DNA of 64,000 nucleotides. Source: Trichomonas vaginalis G3 (lineage: Eukaryota; Parabasalia; Trichomonadida; Trichomonadidae). The stretch is from the NCBI RefSeq assembly GCF_026262505.1, contig NC_067206.1, positions 6,662,879 through 6,726,878 of the forward strand, written 5' to 3'. Shown here piece by piece: positions 1-8,356 of the stretch; position 1 is the first letter of the stretch, and every line of letters begins with the position of its first letter. The notes under the pieces were generated by a model. The model made no database searches, was not told the DNA's origin, and worked only from the letters and a program-made list of their open reading frames with translations. The translations under genes were made by a program, and so were the position numbers.

Positions 1-341
1 AAAACTTCTGGAGCATATTGGTATCCGACATAGAAAATTCCATTGCAACCTTTCTTGTCAGACAACTTGGCAGAAGGTTTTATTTCAATGTCTTGTTCCA
101 CGTATAAGAAAGAGTTGTCAATAGAAATTATATGAAACCTGTCGCAAGCAATATCTACTGTTGTTGAAGAACCTTCTCCAAACTCACCTACGTTTCCATA
201 AGAAACAGCAGTTGTATATTCGTAAGTTCCAGGAACTATTTCTGACCTTCTAATGGCATTGTCGCATTCGTTATACCATTCGGAAACATTTCCATTCATA
301 GCATCCAAAACTGTTGGCGTTATATTCTGAGCGGCGTACAT
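1..341 (-). CDS. Capsid-like structural protein, N-terminal 113 residues (runs off window)
   Basis: A leftward frame starts at an ATG at 341 and is open to the window edge. After about 50 polar residues it shows alternating beta-strand-like stretches (for example VDIACDRFHIISIDNSFLY) followed by a Gly/aromatic segment. This layout resembles the first part of the capsid-like protein of element B (18600-20174), which also has a polar head, strands, then Gly-rich loops. Likely role: major capsid or another jelly-roll virion protein of element A. The similarity is judged by eye and is weak; only the first part of the gene is visible. Confidence 0.4.
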   Translation of the reverse strand, partial: MYAAQNITPTVLDAMNGNVSEWYNECDNAIRRSEIVPGTYEYTTAVSYGNVGEFGEGSSTTVDIACDRFHIISIDNSFLYVEQDIEIKPSAKLSDKKGCNGIFYVGYQYAPEV

Positions 342-373
342 TTCATATGAGTAAAAATATAGAATAGTTGGAT

Positions 374-514
374 TTATATGTCATAATAGAACCCACGTGG
401 ACCAAGCTTTACTTTCTTCCTGACTGAGTTTTTAACTCTTCTTTTTCCTTCATTGCCCTCTGCTTGAAGTTGTTGCATCTTTTTATGTTCATCTAGTATG
501 TTGCAAATTTCCAT
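374..514 (-). CDS. Small basic protein, 46 residues
   Basis: A short frame overlaps the end of the 232-residue frame by about 22 bases and stops 33 bases before the capsid-like start, so it sits in the same leftward cluster. The C-terminal half is rich in Lys/Arg (KRRVKNSVRKKVKLGPRG), which suits DNA or capsid-interior binding. No family recognised. The compact placement is the main reason to think it is real. Confidence 0.4.
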   Translation of the reverse strand: MEICNILDEHKKMQQLQAEGNEGKRRVKNSVRKKVKLGPRGFYYDI

Positions 515-1191
515 GTCCTTTTTGCCTTTTGGCTCTGGTCGCCCATCTCAGGTAACCTATATCCTAGAAAGAGTTTGTCATAGTCTGTATTTGAGTCTTC
601 GCGTATTGTTTGCATGACTCTTTCCTGAGTTTCCGGTTCAAGCTCTTCAAACAGTGCCTGTCCATATGGAATATGCTCGTTTCCAAATATATGTTTTTGT
701 AGCCATTCTGGTTTTCTTTCCATGTTACCAACTATATCTTTTGTGAATGGGAAAGCTTTTACCCAATCTTTCAGTCTTGCGTCGTTTATTTCTGTAGTTG
801 GTTTTATTTTGTCAAGGAACATGTTTTTCAATACTAACATTTCATTTGGTACTGTCCATTTGAGTTTTCTTAAATATTCATCCCTTCTCGGTTCATTGTC
901 TGCAAAGTAAGTTTTTATGACATTTTGTAAACTTTCGTTTGCAAGGTCATGTACAATAGGTTCTCTTCCTTCTCTGTCCCTAACTTTCTTTCTAAACTCT
1001 TCACCAAATATACCATCTCTATGGTTCTGTGTAGTTCTTTGAGATAAATGTTCTAGAACGTCAGGTGTTATATTTCCATCAGCCATGTTCATTTCATACT
1101 GGTCCAAAATATCTGCATGTTTCATATCTTTCAATGGCATTAAAGCCGCGCTTAAAATACCAGCTATATCTGGTTCACCATTGACTTCCAT
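493..1191 (-). CDS. Unknown protein of element A, 232 residues
   Basis: Hydrophilic protein with no signal peptide or membrane segment and a mixed helical pattern; many Glu/Lys/Arg and Asn. The start is an ATG at 1191 without a host-type initiator nearby, so expression probably depends on an upstream promoter of the cluster. Neighbours on both sides are on the same strand with gaps under 40 bases. No motif was recognised; a virion or assembly role is inferred only from position beside capsid-like and coiled-coil genes. Confidence 0.5.
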   Translation of the reverse strand: MEVNGEPDIAGILSAALMPLKDMKHADILDQYEMNMADGNITPDVLEHLSQRTTQNHRDGIFGEEFRKKVRDREGREPIVHDLANESLQNVIKTYFADNEPRRDEYLRKLKWTVPNEMLVLKNMFLDKIKPTTEINDARLKDWVKAFPFTKDIVGNMERKPEWLQKHIFGNEHIPYGQALFEELEPETQERVMQTIREDSNTDYDKLFLGYRLPEMGDQSQKAKRTWKFATY

Positions 1192-1226
1192 TGCGTCTAC
1201 AACTTCTTGGAATTGAGGTTGTAAGT

Positions 1227-1670
1227 TTATGAACCACCTATCCGGTTAGCTTTATGACCCCATCTCATTGTAGTTCCATCGTCTGCAGAAACAAAAGTAG
1301 GTTTGTTTCCATCTTGGTTAGGTTCTGAATGAACTTTAAACAATGTTTCATTTCTATATGTTTTCTTGAAATTTAACCTTTTATTTTCACCGAGTTCATC
1401 CGAAGATTGAACGTTAAATGCTCGTAAGTAAAAAGGGTTGTTGTATTTGTGTACATTTTCTTTCAGTACTTCCATTCTATGCTGAATATTTTCATCTGGT
1501 GTTGGAGTCTTTTGTATGTCGGCAAACATTTTTCGATATTCTTCTACTATGTCAGCCGAATTTTTTTTAGACTCTTGGAAATATTCCATATTCTCCGCAT
1601 ACTCTTGTTGAGGGTCAAGATTTTTCGGCTGTTCCAAATCTTCATCTAGTTCTGTGAAGTTAGTTTCCAA
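1227..1670 (-). CDS. Unknown protein of element A, 147 residues
   Basis: Acidic N-terminal half rich in Glu and Asp, followed by a shorter segment with Asn and aromatic residues; no membrane segment. The ATG at 1670 lies inside the end of the preceding frame (1646-2041), a short overlap typical of compact viral gene clusters. No family recognised. Function unknown. Confidence 0.45.
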   Translation of the reverse strand: METNFTELDEDLEQPKNLDPQQEYAENMEYFQESKKNSADIVEEYRKMFADIQKTPTPDENIQHRMEVLKENVHKYNNPFYLRAFNVQSSDELGENKRLNFKKTYRNETLFKVHSEPNQDGNKPTFVSADDGTTMRWGHKANRIGGS

Positions 1671-2041
1671 AGGAGGACTTGTTCGTTTCCTTCAGGCTCT
1701 TCTAGCTGTTGTTGCTGAACTATTTCTTCCATGTCTGGTTGTATCTGAACTTCTTCCTGTGGAGTTTCTTGTACCTCATCTGCTGGCATTTCATATATTC
1801 CGAGACCGTTTTCAACAATTTCCCTATCTACGTCATCCGCATTCATAAGCTTTTGTTCTTTCGTTCCGTCTCTATTTTTTACGCGTTTCATGACGAAAGT
1901 TGAATTGTCATTTAGCTCTGACATCAAATATCTCGGAGTAAATTCATCCATGTCATTTGGATGATATGCTATTAAATCATATCCCTTAGCGAGCTTGTAT
2001 TTTCCAGGTTTGAGATTATATCCGTTTTGGTGCTGAGCCAT
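1646..2041 (-). CDS. Unknown Gln/Glu-rich protein of element A, 131 residues
   Basis: The first 70 residues are a mixed, probably folded segment (GYNLKPGKYKLAKGYDLIAY near the start); the rest is low-complexity Glu/Gln. The start ATG at 2041 overlaps the end of the upstream frame by about 70 bases. No recognised domain. Same-strand packing with its neighbours supports it as a real part of the element. Confidence 0.45.
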   Translation of the reverse strand: MAQHQNGYNLKPGKYKLAKGYDLIAYHPNDMDEFTPRYLMSELNDNSTFVMKRVKNRDGTKEQKLMNADDVDREIVENGLGIYEMPADEVQETPQEEVQIQPDMEEIVQQQQLEEPEGNEQVLLWKLTSQN

Positions 2042-2433
2042 AAAGCTAAATAGGTTCGGGTCAGTATTTCCATCCTTGAACTTTCAATAGCTTCTTTATA
2101 TCTGTCACTAAAGTCAATAGTATCTGGGAAACCACACTCTTCTTTAAGCATTTTTAAGAATTCTTGGTTTCCTTGTTCTCTACTTCTTTTATGTCCTTGC
2201 TCTGTTTGTGGTTGTTGTTGTGCAGGTTTTGAACTGTTGGTTGTTGTGCTGGTTGTTGTGTTGGTTGTTGTGCTGGTTGTGGAGGTGGTTGTTGTGCTGG
2301 TTGGTTGGTTGTTGTGTTGGTTTTGTGCATGCCTGTGTCTGTGTCCATGTGACGATGTAAATGTTTTAGGTAGTCCTGGTGCAGGTGCTTCTCTTGGAGG
2401 GTTTGGTGGTATATAAGTTCCACCAGCTGGCAC
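1972..2433 (-). CDS. Thr/Asn/Gln-rich low-complexity protein of element A
   Basis: A Gly/Pro-rich head, a His-rich patch, then a run of Thr-rich repeats encoded by GTTGTTGTGCTG-type codon repeats (about 2200-2310), then a short folded-looking tail. The first in-frame ATG is unclear because the frame is also open with a GTG start, and the repeat can be read in a second frame (2154-2444) as Pro/Gln repeats. The Thr-rich frame is preferred since its flanks look less random. Function unknown, possibly a flexible virion linker. Confidence 0.35.
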   Translation of the reverse strand: MPAGGTYIPPNPPREAPAPGLPKTFTSSHGHRHRHAQNQHNNQPTSTTTTSTTSTTTNTTTSTTTNSSKPAQQQPQTEQGHKRSREQGNQEFLKMLKEECGFPDTIDFSDRYKEAIESSRMEILTRTYLALWLSTKTDIISNLENTSSLRDMI

Positions 2434-2459
2434 ATATGTTCCATCTGCAGCGTAATGTC

Positions 2460-3080
2460 CTACCTGACTTTTCGTTTTAAGAAAGCATTTACTAGGTCTG
2501 TTTTGGTCTGTTGTAACTCTTTTTCTTGACTTTCCACAACAGTTGCTCTAACGGCGTCATAGGCACTTTGAACTGCCTGTCTCGTTGCTGCATCTGTTAT
2601 TTTCGTCATATTTTGTGCTACTTCTCTTAACTCTTTGTCGAAACCTTCAGACTTCAGTTTCTTTCCAGATGAGAAGTCGTTCACTAGTTTCACCTTACTA
2701 TGAAGAGCTTCGAAGGCGTTCTTAAAGTCAGCATTTGTTAAAGCTTCATTTGAACTGTCTTCATCCGCTTGTATTTTTGTCCTTATTGACCCTATAAGTT
2801 GGGCTGCTTTAGCGTTGGCTTGGGCATCTAACCAGTCATTGTTAGCTTTTATATATTCTGCGCTTTTCATTGCCTTTTGCATGGCTGCGTCGTTATTTTT
2901 ACTTTCTTGTGCTAAGTTTTCATACTGTACGGTTTGGTTTTGCAACTGTAAAAGTTTTTCTGCCTTTACATTTGCTTCAACTTCTTTTTTATACTCATCG
3001 CTATCCATATATGTCTTCAGGGCTTTTTGTTTTATCTCTTCATCTTTCAGTACTTTATATTGAGTAGTATGGTTTTTCAA
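2460..3080 (-). CDS. Coiled-coil protein of element A, ~206 residues
   Basis: Almost entirely Ala/Lys/Glu/Gln-rich with heptad-like spacing, predicted as long helices; no Cys, no membrane segment. It ends in a basic tail (AFLKRKVR). It lies 3 bases from the next upstream coiled-coil frame (3083-3325), so the two may act together. No family recognised; a scaffold-like or internal virion role is inferred. The annotated start is uncertain because no ATG sits at the very 5' end. Confidence 0.45.
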   Translation of the reverse strand: MKNHTTQYKVLKDEEIKQKALKTYMDSDEYKKEVEANVKAEKLLQLQNQTVQYENLAQESKNNDAAMQKAMKSAEYIKANNDWLDAQANAKAAQLIGSIRTKIQADEDSSNEALTNADFKNAFEALHSKVKLVNDFSSGKKLKSEGFDKELREVAQNMTKITDAATRQAVQSAYDAVRATVVESQEKELQQTKTDLVNAFLKRKVR

Positions 3081-3082
3081 AT

Positions 3083-3325
3083 TTAAACACCTTTTTCCAT
3101 TTTTGCTACTTCTGCTGCTTTTTCTGACACTTTTTTCGCATATTCCTCTGTACTTAGTTCTTTCAGTTGTTCTTCTTTCTTCTTTTTCTCTACGTTTAAC
3201 TCATTGAGTTTCTTTGTGTGTCTGTCATATTCTAGTTTCTTTTCGTTTTCACTTATTTGTTTCTGTATGTCTATGTTTGACTTTTTGACATCTGTTATTT
3301 GATTTTTGAGTGAACTCAAATTCAT
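3083..3325 (-). CDS. Short coiled-coil protein of element A, 80 residues
   Basis: A Lys/Glu/Leu-rich heptad pattern runs from about residue 5 to 70, consistent with one long helix. Its ATG overlaps the stop of the preceding basic protein (3322-3582) by 4 bases, a stop-start overlap. Probably works with the adjacent 206-residue coiled-coil protein. No known family. Confidence 0.45.
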   Translation of the reverse strand: MNLSSLKNQITDVKKSNIDIQKQISENEKKLEYDRHTKKLNELNVEKKKKEEQLKELSTEEYAKKVSEKAAEVAKMEKGV

Positions 3326-3582
3326 TTGACTTTGAGGGTTATAGCTGTTCCGTCTGCAGCTCCACCATAGCCTGCCATTTTCGCTAAAAGTGCCGCTCTT
3401 AAACCTCCACTCTGTGCACCAATAACTCGGTTTAAAAGCATAGGGTTGCTTGACATTTGTTGCAACATAGTGGGGTCATTCATAATTTGTTGTTGCAACT
3501 GTTGTTGTGGTGTCAGTTTTACTATTGGATGTTTCAATGCTCTCTTCCTCTTACGTATATTCTTACGTAGCTTACGTGGCAT
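3322..3582 (-). CDS. Basic-headed small protein of element A, 86 residues
   Basis: First gene of the leftward cluster. The preferred start is the ATG at 3582 because a TCACTT initiator lies directly upstream on the minus strand (3586-3591). The N terminus is extremely basic (MPRKLRKNIRKRKRALKH), then a Gln-rich stretch and a Gly/Ala-rich C-terminal half. Such heads suit nucleic-acid binding in a virion core. No family recognised; the role is inferred from composition. Confidence 0.5.
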   Translation of the reverse strand: MPRKLRKNIRKRKRALKHPIVKLTPQQQLQQQIMNDPTMLQQMSSNPMLLNRVIGAQSGGLRAALLAKMAGYGGAADGTAITLKVK

Positions 3583-3886
3583 TTTAAGTGAAGTAAAAAA
3601 CGGTTTTTGACAGATGTTTATATGACACTTTTTGTTCAGCACAAAAAACTACTCGGTCAACGGCGATGACTCTCAAAAACCGTTGTGCAAAAAGTTTTAC
3701 CGTTGGACAAAAAAGCATATATAGAAAACAAAAAACGTTTATAGTTCATTCAATATTTGAGATGGAACGGTTTTCCAACGGTAACTATTAAATAAAATAA
3801 AAAAATAGAGGGGGTTACCGTTGACGAAAACGGTTCATCTCAAACTTTTCTATGAGTGGTCCGAAAAAAACAGTTCATTTTTCATA
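3583..3886. promoter_or_regulatory. Divergent promoter with Myb-like sites and host-type initiators
   Basis: The divergent spacer holds about eight copies of AACGG or its complement, several as CAACGG/CCGTTG, clustered between about 3597 and 3835. TCACTT (minus strand, 3586-3591) precedes the leftward ATG at 3582 and TCATA (3882-3886) precedes the rightward ATG at 3887. CAACGG matches the general Myb recognition core (YAACNG), and trichomonads have a large Myb family. Regulation by a Myb protein is inference. Confidence 0.5.
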
Positions 3887-4858
3887 ATGTACGCGTCTCG
3901 AACAGTGAAGCCCAATTCAATAGAATACTATCTCGAAAAACAAGAAGCTGACACTGCTATTCAGTCTTTAATACAGAACCAAGCTCAGGAGAACTCAAAA
4001 GACTCCCAATTCAAATCGACATCCAATTCGAAGCAATTAAAACTTGACTCGAATGTTTTAAAACCACAGCCCGCACGAACAAATACAGCTCTAAGAATAG
4101 ACCAAAGAATACCGAACAAAGAGTTGAGGTCAAGATTGAAATTACAATCGGATGAGTATTTTTCCCTTAACAACCAGGGAAATACTCCATATAACCGTAT
4201 CTACACAAATACCGTTAAAGAAACAATAACGGCATACACAAAACTCTGTCAATTGGTCCCCAACCAGGACCAATTGACGGACATTATATGTTCCTACCTT
4301 CCCATATTTGCTGAGTGTGTGGAAGGTAGGACATTGTTACAAGCTTGCTTACGTATGCCACCAAATCTCCGTCAACAATTTGCTCAAATTGTACATGAAT
4401 TTAAAGCTTTTAACAACGGATACGATGAAGATGAAGTAGCAGATGAATTTGGGGAAGAAAAAACATTTTTCCCCTCATATAATACGCCTGCAACAGTATT
4501 TCCTACTAATGAATTTCACAACTATTGTGTCGTTCATTTAATTGTTGTGGATATGCCCACAGGTGAAGACATTCTCAGTGGTGACTTCATCGAAGTCTGT
4601 ATCAATACAGAATTGGGAGAAGATGAGTTGCACAAATTCTCCAACGTCGAACATATATTCAAACCAGCACACCAACTCTTTATCGAAACTGAAATAACAC
4701 TCACACAAAATATGTCCATCTCATTTAAATCCAAATCAGGACGTCCATACAGAATTTGGATGAACTACGTCCTCCTCCACTACGCCGACGATGACGAAGA
4801 AGAGGAAGAAGAGGAGGAGGAAGAAGAAGAGTCCTCCGAATTCACACCAGAAGACTAA
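3887..4858 (+). CDS. Unknown protein with acidic tail, 323 residues
   Basis: The ATG at 3887 is chosen over an upstream TTG because TCATA (3882-3886) abuts it. Residues 1-90 are polar; about 95-170 look helical; about 205-300 look beta-rich; the last 25 residues are almost all Asp/Glu. A beta-rich domain followed by an acidic tail resembles histone-chaperone layouts such as nucleoplasmin-like proteins, but no sequence motif proves that. It is the only rightward gene of element A and lies next to its end. Function unknown. Confidence 0.55.
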   Translation: MYASRTVKPNSIEYYLEKQEADTAIQSLIQNQAQENSKDSQFKSTSNSKQLKLDSNVLKPQPARTNTALRIDQRIPNKELRSRLKLQSDEYFSLNNQGNTPYNRIYTNTVKETITAYTKLCQLVPNQDQLTDIICSYLPIFAECVEGRTLLQACLRMPPNLRQQFAQIVHEFKAFNNGYDEDEVADEFGEEKTFFPSYNTPATVFPTNEFHNYCVVHLIVVDMPTGEDILSGDFIEVCINTELGEDELHKFSNVEHIFKPAHQLFIETEITLTQNMSISFKSKSGRPYRIWMNYVLLHYADDDEEEEEEEEEEEESSEFTPED

Positions 4859-4899
4859 CAATTTTCCGAATAAAAACTTCATTTATACTAAACATCTTC

Positions 4900-4962
4900 G
4901 GGGCTAGAAGGGGCGCAGCCCCTGGAAGCCCCACTACCTTTTTTTTTTTTTTTTTTTTTTTT
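4900..4962. terminator. Nested GC hairpin plus 24-nt T run at end of element A
   Basis: GGGGCT (4900-4905) pairs with AGCCCC (4927-4932), and inside it AGGGGC (4909-4914) pairs with GCCCCT (4918-4923) around a GCA loop. A run of 24 T follows at 4939-4962. It lies about 40 bases after the 3887-4858 gene and just before host sequence. It may be a transcription end or part of the element's terminus. Confidence 0.45.
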
Positions 4963-5050
4963 GTTATAAATTATCACAAAAGTTCATACTTCAATTGTAA
5001 TATTTTTAAGACATTTTAAAAATTTCTGAACTTTATTAACTATCAGAATT

Positions 5051-5055
5051 TCACA
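5051..5055 (+). promoter_or_regulatory. Trichomonad initiator (TCACA)
   Basis: TCACA directly abuts the ATG at 5056, matching the known trichomonad initiator TCA+Py+A/T and the very short 5' leaders of this lineage. It fixes the start of the Pro-rich gene and shows that host sequence has resumed after element A. Confidence 0.7.
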
Positions 5056-5532
5056 ATGACGGATTCTCCACCTCCACCACCGCCTTCTCAAGGTAGCCCA
5101 GCTCCATATGATGCCCCAGCTCAGTATCCATATCAAGTACCACCTGCAAACGGTCAACCTGCTAATGCACCGCAAGCAAATTACCAGCCTCCACCACCAC
5201 CACCTCAACAGGCTGGTCAATATGCACCACCACCACCAGGACAATACCCGCCACCTGGCCAATATCCACCACCGCCACCTGGTCAATATCCACCAGGTCA
5301 GTATGCAATTCCACCACCTGGTCAATATCCTCCGGGTCAATACCCACCAGGCCAATATCCACCTGGCCAATATCCACCACCTCAAGAAGAAAAGAAAGAT
5401 AAAAAGAAGAAGAAGAAGAAAGATAAGAAGGAGGAGGAGGGCGGTATCGGTGGGATATTTGTGACTGCCTATTCTGCATTTTCTGGTGCTGCGGTTGCTG
5501 TGATGAATAAGCAATTTTATATCTACATGTGA
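5056..5532 (+). CDS. Pro/Gln/Tyr-rich protein with Lys-rich patch, 158 residues
   Basis: Residues 1-112 are a low-complexity head built of PPGQYPP-type repeats; about 113-130 are a Lys/Glu-rich patch; the last 28 residues are a Gly/Ala/Val-rich, moderately hydrophobic tail. There is no signal peptide. The repeat resembles the Pro-rich heads of membrane-tethered or annexin/rhodopsin-tail-like proteins, but no family can be named. The initiator TCACA just upstream supports expression. The C-terminal hydrophobic stretch (GGIFVTAYSAFSGAAVAVM) could associate with a membrane. Confidence 0.75.
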   Translation: MTDSPPPPPPSQGSPAPYDAPAQYPYQVPPANGQPANAPQANYQPPPPPPQQAGQYAPPPPGQYPPPGQYPPPPPGQYPPGQYAIPPPGQYPPGQYPPGQYPPGQYPPPQEEKKDKKKKKKKDKKEEEGGIGGIFVTAYSAFSGAAVAVMNKQFYIYM

Positions 5533-6040
5533 TGTCAAGTGTAAAATATATTGTAATTTAAAAATTACGGATGTAACGAATTATTTTTCAAATTTCTTGA
5601 AATCATCGAGATTCAAAAAACTTTAATGCAAATAAGTCATCAGTACATTTCGTTTTTAAGTGAATGCAGAATTTAAAAAATAAGCAAAATTTTATATTGT
5701 GCTCAATTTTATTTTCTGTTTGGGAAACATTCATTATGCTAATACATATATATTCAAGTTTTAGATGCCGTGTTATACTGACTAGCCAAGCAAATTTGGA
5801 ATTTTAAAATAATAATTGATTAAGAGAAATTCTAGAAATAATTTGGCACATAGAAGAATGTGATGAAGCATAATAATAAGATTATAATTCAGGGTGAAGA
5901 AATAAATTATTTATTTCGAATATAATTGTGTATATATTCTATCACTGATATTACTATGTATATATGTCATATTTGTTTAACAATTCATCAAAAATTTTAA
6001 CTGTTTTGGTGATTAAGATGAAAAAAAAAAGTTTTTATTG
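5533..6040. other. AT-rich intergenic, nothing recognised
   Basis: Spacer between the Pro-rich gene and the convergent beta-helix pseudogene. No ORF with coding character, repeat or RNA-like structure seen. Confidence 0.6.
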
Positions 6041-8131
6041 CTAAGCATCAACTGATTTGGTCACAGTTGAGTGCTCATCGCTTTTGCATTTGGAAACAAT
6101 AATTCCTACTATTATGGCAATTACTGCAATAATAAATAAAGCAGCAACAATGGAAATTGCAACAATTTTTCCTTTTCCACTTTCCTTGATTAGTCCGATT
6201 TTGTTCATGTCAATTGGTTCAAAACCAAGTTTGTTAAGTCTTGACCCTTTCTTGATGGAGTAATCTCCATTAGCAAAATCGGCAAAATCAGATTCATCGG
6301 CATCAATGTTATTGTCGAAGTAAACTTCATTCATATTTGATGGATTGAGGAATTTCCTTGTGTTATTATAAAAAGCATTATATGAATAAATAACTGAAGG
6401 AGGAATCAATGGATATTCGACGGTCCTTCGCTTATAGTAATCATCAATCTTCGAGATATTCTCGTATCTATCTGAATATGGAGGTAAATATCCTGTGACA
6501 TTTGGATTTCCATTGATTTTATAATATCGTTCTGATAATGTTAAATGATTCTTCATCATCAAAGGGTTCTTTCCATTAGCACATCTCGAATCAGTTCTGA
6601 CTGCATTAGTATTTTTAATAAACACATTATTTCTAACAATGTAATCTCTGCCTCCTCCTATCAGAAGTGCATATTTAATATTGTAGAAAATGTATACAAT
6701 CATCGAAATAAAATCCCATGATAAAGTTAGAGTTGTTGACATCGTGGACATAGTTATTCCTAAAAATGTTGCCTCGATACGTGTAATCTCGTCCTGAATA
6801 TACAACGCCTGCATCACTAGCTTCTTGAACAATATGATGCATCTCAGTGTATTCAATTATATGATCGTTTCCGGACCATCCAATTGCACTGTGTGGGCCA
6901 TAGTAGAGAAGACAATTACGTATTGTATGACCAACGCCACCTAATGAAATGGCTTGGAAATAGTTTCTTGACATGTTTCCGAACCAATAAACTTCACAAT
7001 TATAAATTAAATTGTTGCTTTTTGTTAAAGTAAGTCTGTTTCCGCCTGTCATCGAAATTGCGGTACCAAGAGTATTATGAACTACACTGTTCTGTAATTT
7101 AATATTGTCCCCACTTAAAACAATGCCAGTGATGCCAATATTGAAAACTTTTACATTATCTATAATAACGTTTGAACAGCCTGCTAATTCAATGCCGTTT
7201 TGAGATGTTGATTCTACAGTAATGTCTCGAATTTCGATGTCACTTATTTTCCTGGCTCGTATAACTGGTTAAGTTAAATTTGATAAAAATATTTCGGTTT
7301 TTGAATTAATTTTGTCAAATGGTATGAAATAAAGGATCTTTGTCTCGTTATCAATGTAGAAATCACCTGGATATCGAATTTCTTCAAGGATATTAAAGAA
7401 TAAAATTGAATCGCCGGATTTTGCAACTGTGGTATTTCTAGCTTCTTCAAAGTAAACCGTTTGACTACTTTTATCTATTTTGGTGACTCTCTGAGTCGAT
7501 CCACTCCAACCGTGATTCCAATATCCCCATGCCATGATATAAGGATGATACTGCCATGTATATATGCGAGAATCATTAATTCCAACGCCATTTTCTATTG
7601 ATATCGCTTCTGTTGGAGAAGAAATTTTTATAAATTCACCAAGTCGAGGATATTGGGCGATGTTCATTTGTTGTTGATCAATATATAAATGGTTATGTGA
7701 ATATGGAGCTGCATATCCAAATCCACGAGGGTAAAAGGGATGAAGATTTGTAATACCGAATTCTTTAAGATCTATTTGATATACCTTGCTTCTAATGCTT
7801 TCATCTAATCTGTTTAAAATACTTTTGTCTGATACTTTAGCCCAATTTGATAATTTGATGCCACCAACTAATCTCGTTTTTTTATCACCAATGATGCGAG
7901 TATGATTTTCAGTGATCTCAATAGGAGATGTGATATAATTTATACCTGATTTTAGTTGGATATCAACTGCTGACGCAAAAACAGCGAAAAACAAATTTAA
8001 TGTGTCAATTTTTTTTTCACTTTGCACCAATCTGCGCCGATTCTCAATTTTAATTTGTATGGCTTTGTATGTAATAGGGACTGAAAATTTAAATGAAATT
8101 CGAGATGGAAATGAAATCATATTTGGTTTAA
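6041..8131 (-). pseudogene. Right-handed beta-helix surface protein, broken
   Basis: Host gene relic. The head reads as a secreted-protein start (LNLFFAVFASA, about 7960-8000), then a domain seen in bacterial right-handed parallel beta-helix polysaccharide lyase-like proteins (ITSPIEITENHTRIIG; PRGFGYAAPYSHNHLYI), then helix rungs with Asn/Gly turns, and a C-terminal membrane anchor (residues IVAISIVAALFIIAVIAIIV) with a short Cys/Lys tail. One stop codon at 7269-7271 interrupts the frame, which stays open on both sides; one frameshift lies near 6700; a MITE sits at the 5' end. Likely once a surface glycan-binding or glycan-cleaving protein; bacterial origin by transfer is inferred. Confidence 0.7.
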
Positions 8132-8135
8132 TTAA

Positions 8136-8255
8136 GGCTGCACTTACGCCCATCTGACTTTAATTCAAATTTTTGACAAGTGGCGTGAAGCGCCATTGAA
8201 ATTTAACCTTAAACGTCTGAATTGAAGGCCCTGTCATAGGGGCGTAAGTGCACCC
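8136..8255. mobile_element. 120-bp TTAA-flanked MITE
   Basis: Terminal inverted repeats of 16 bp (GGCTGCACTTACGCCC at 8136-8151 and the complement of GGGTGCACTTACGCCC at 8240-8255, one mismatch) are each flanked by TTAA (8132-8135 and 8256-8259). TTAA duplication is the signature of piggyBac-type insertion. It lies across the 5' end of the beta-helix gene, and the first ATG of that frame (8153) falls inside it. Confidence 0.65.
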
Positions 8256-8356
8256 TTAATTATATAATATGGACTATTTAAAATTAAAAATTTATGTTGT
8301 TTGTTAAGTTTATATGCAGTGAATTAATTATAAAAGGATAAAATTTATTGATATAT

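Larger units (their letters stand above)
1..4962. mobile_element. Virus-like element A (Polinton-like), right part
   Basis: Nine closely packed leftward reading frames (coiled-coil, Thr/Gln/Pro-rich and very basic small proteins plus the start of a capsid-like protein) and one rightward frame make a block unlike host genes, which are widely spaced here. The block ends at a nested GC hairpin and T run just before a host gene with its own initiator (5051). The left end lies outside the window, so terminal repeats cannot be tested. Family assignment to Polinton-like DNA rests on gene style and the capsid-like N terminus and is inference. It is partial here; I cannot say whether the whole is intact. 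Confidence 0.6.

Noticed and set aside
2154-2444. Second gene in the Gln/Pro frame of the repeat
   Set aside because: A shadow of the Thr-rich repeat in another frame with weaker flanks.
5162-5479. Reverse-strand frames over the Pro-rich gene
   Set aside because: Shadows of the CCA-rich repeats.
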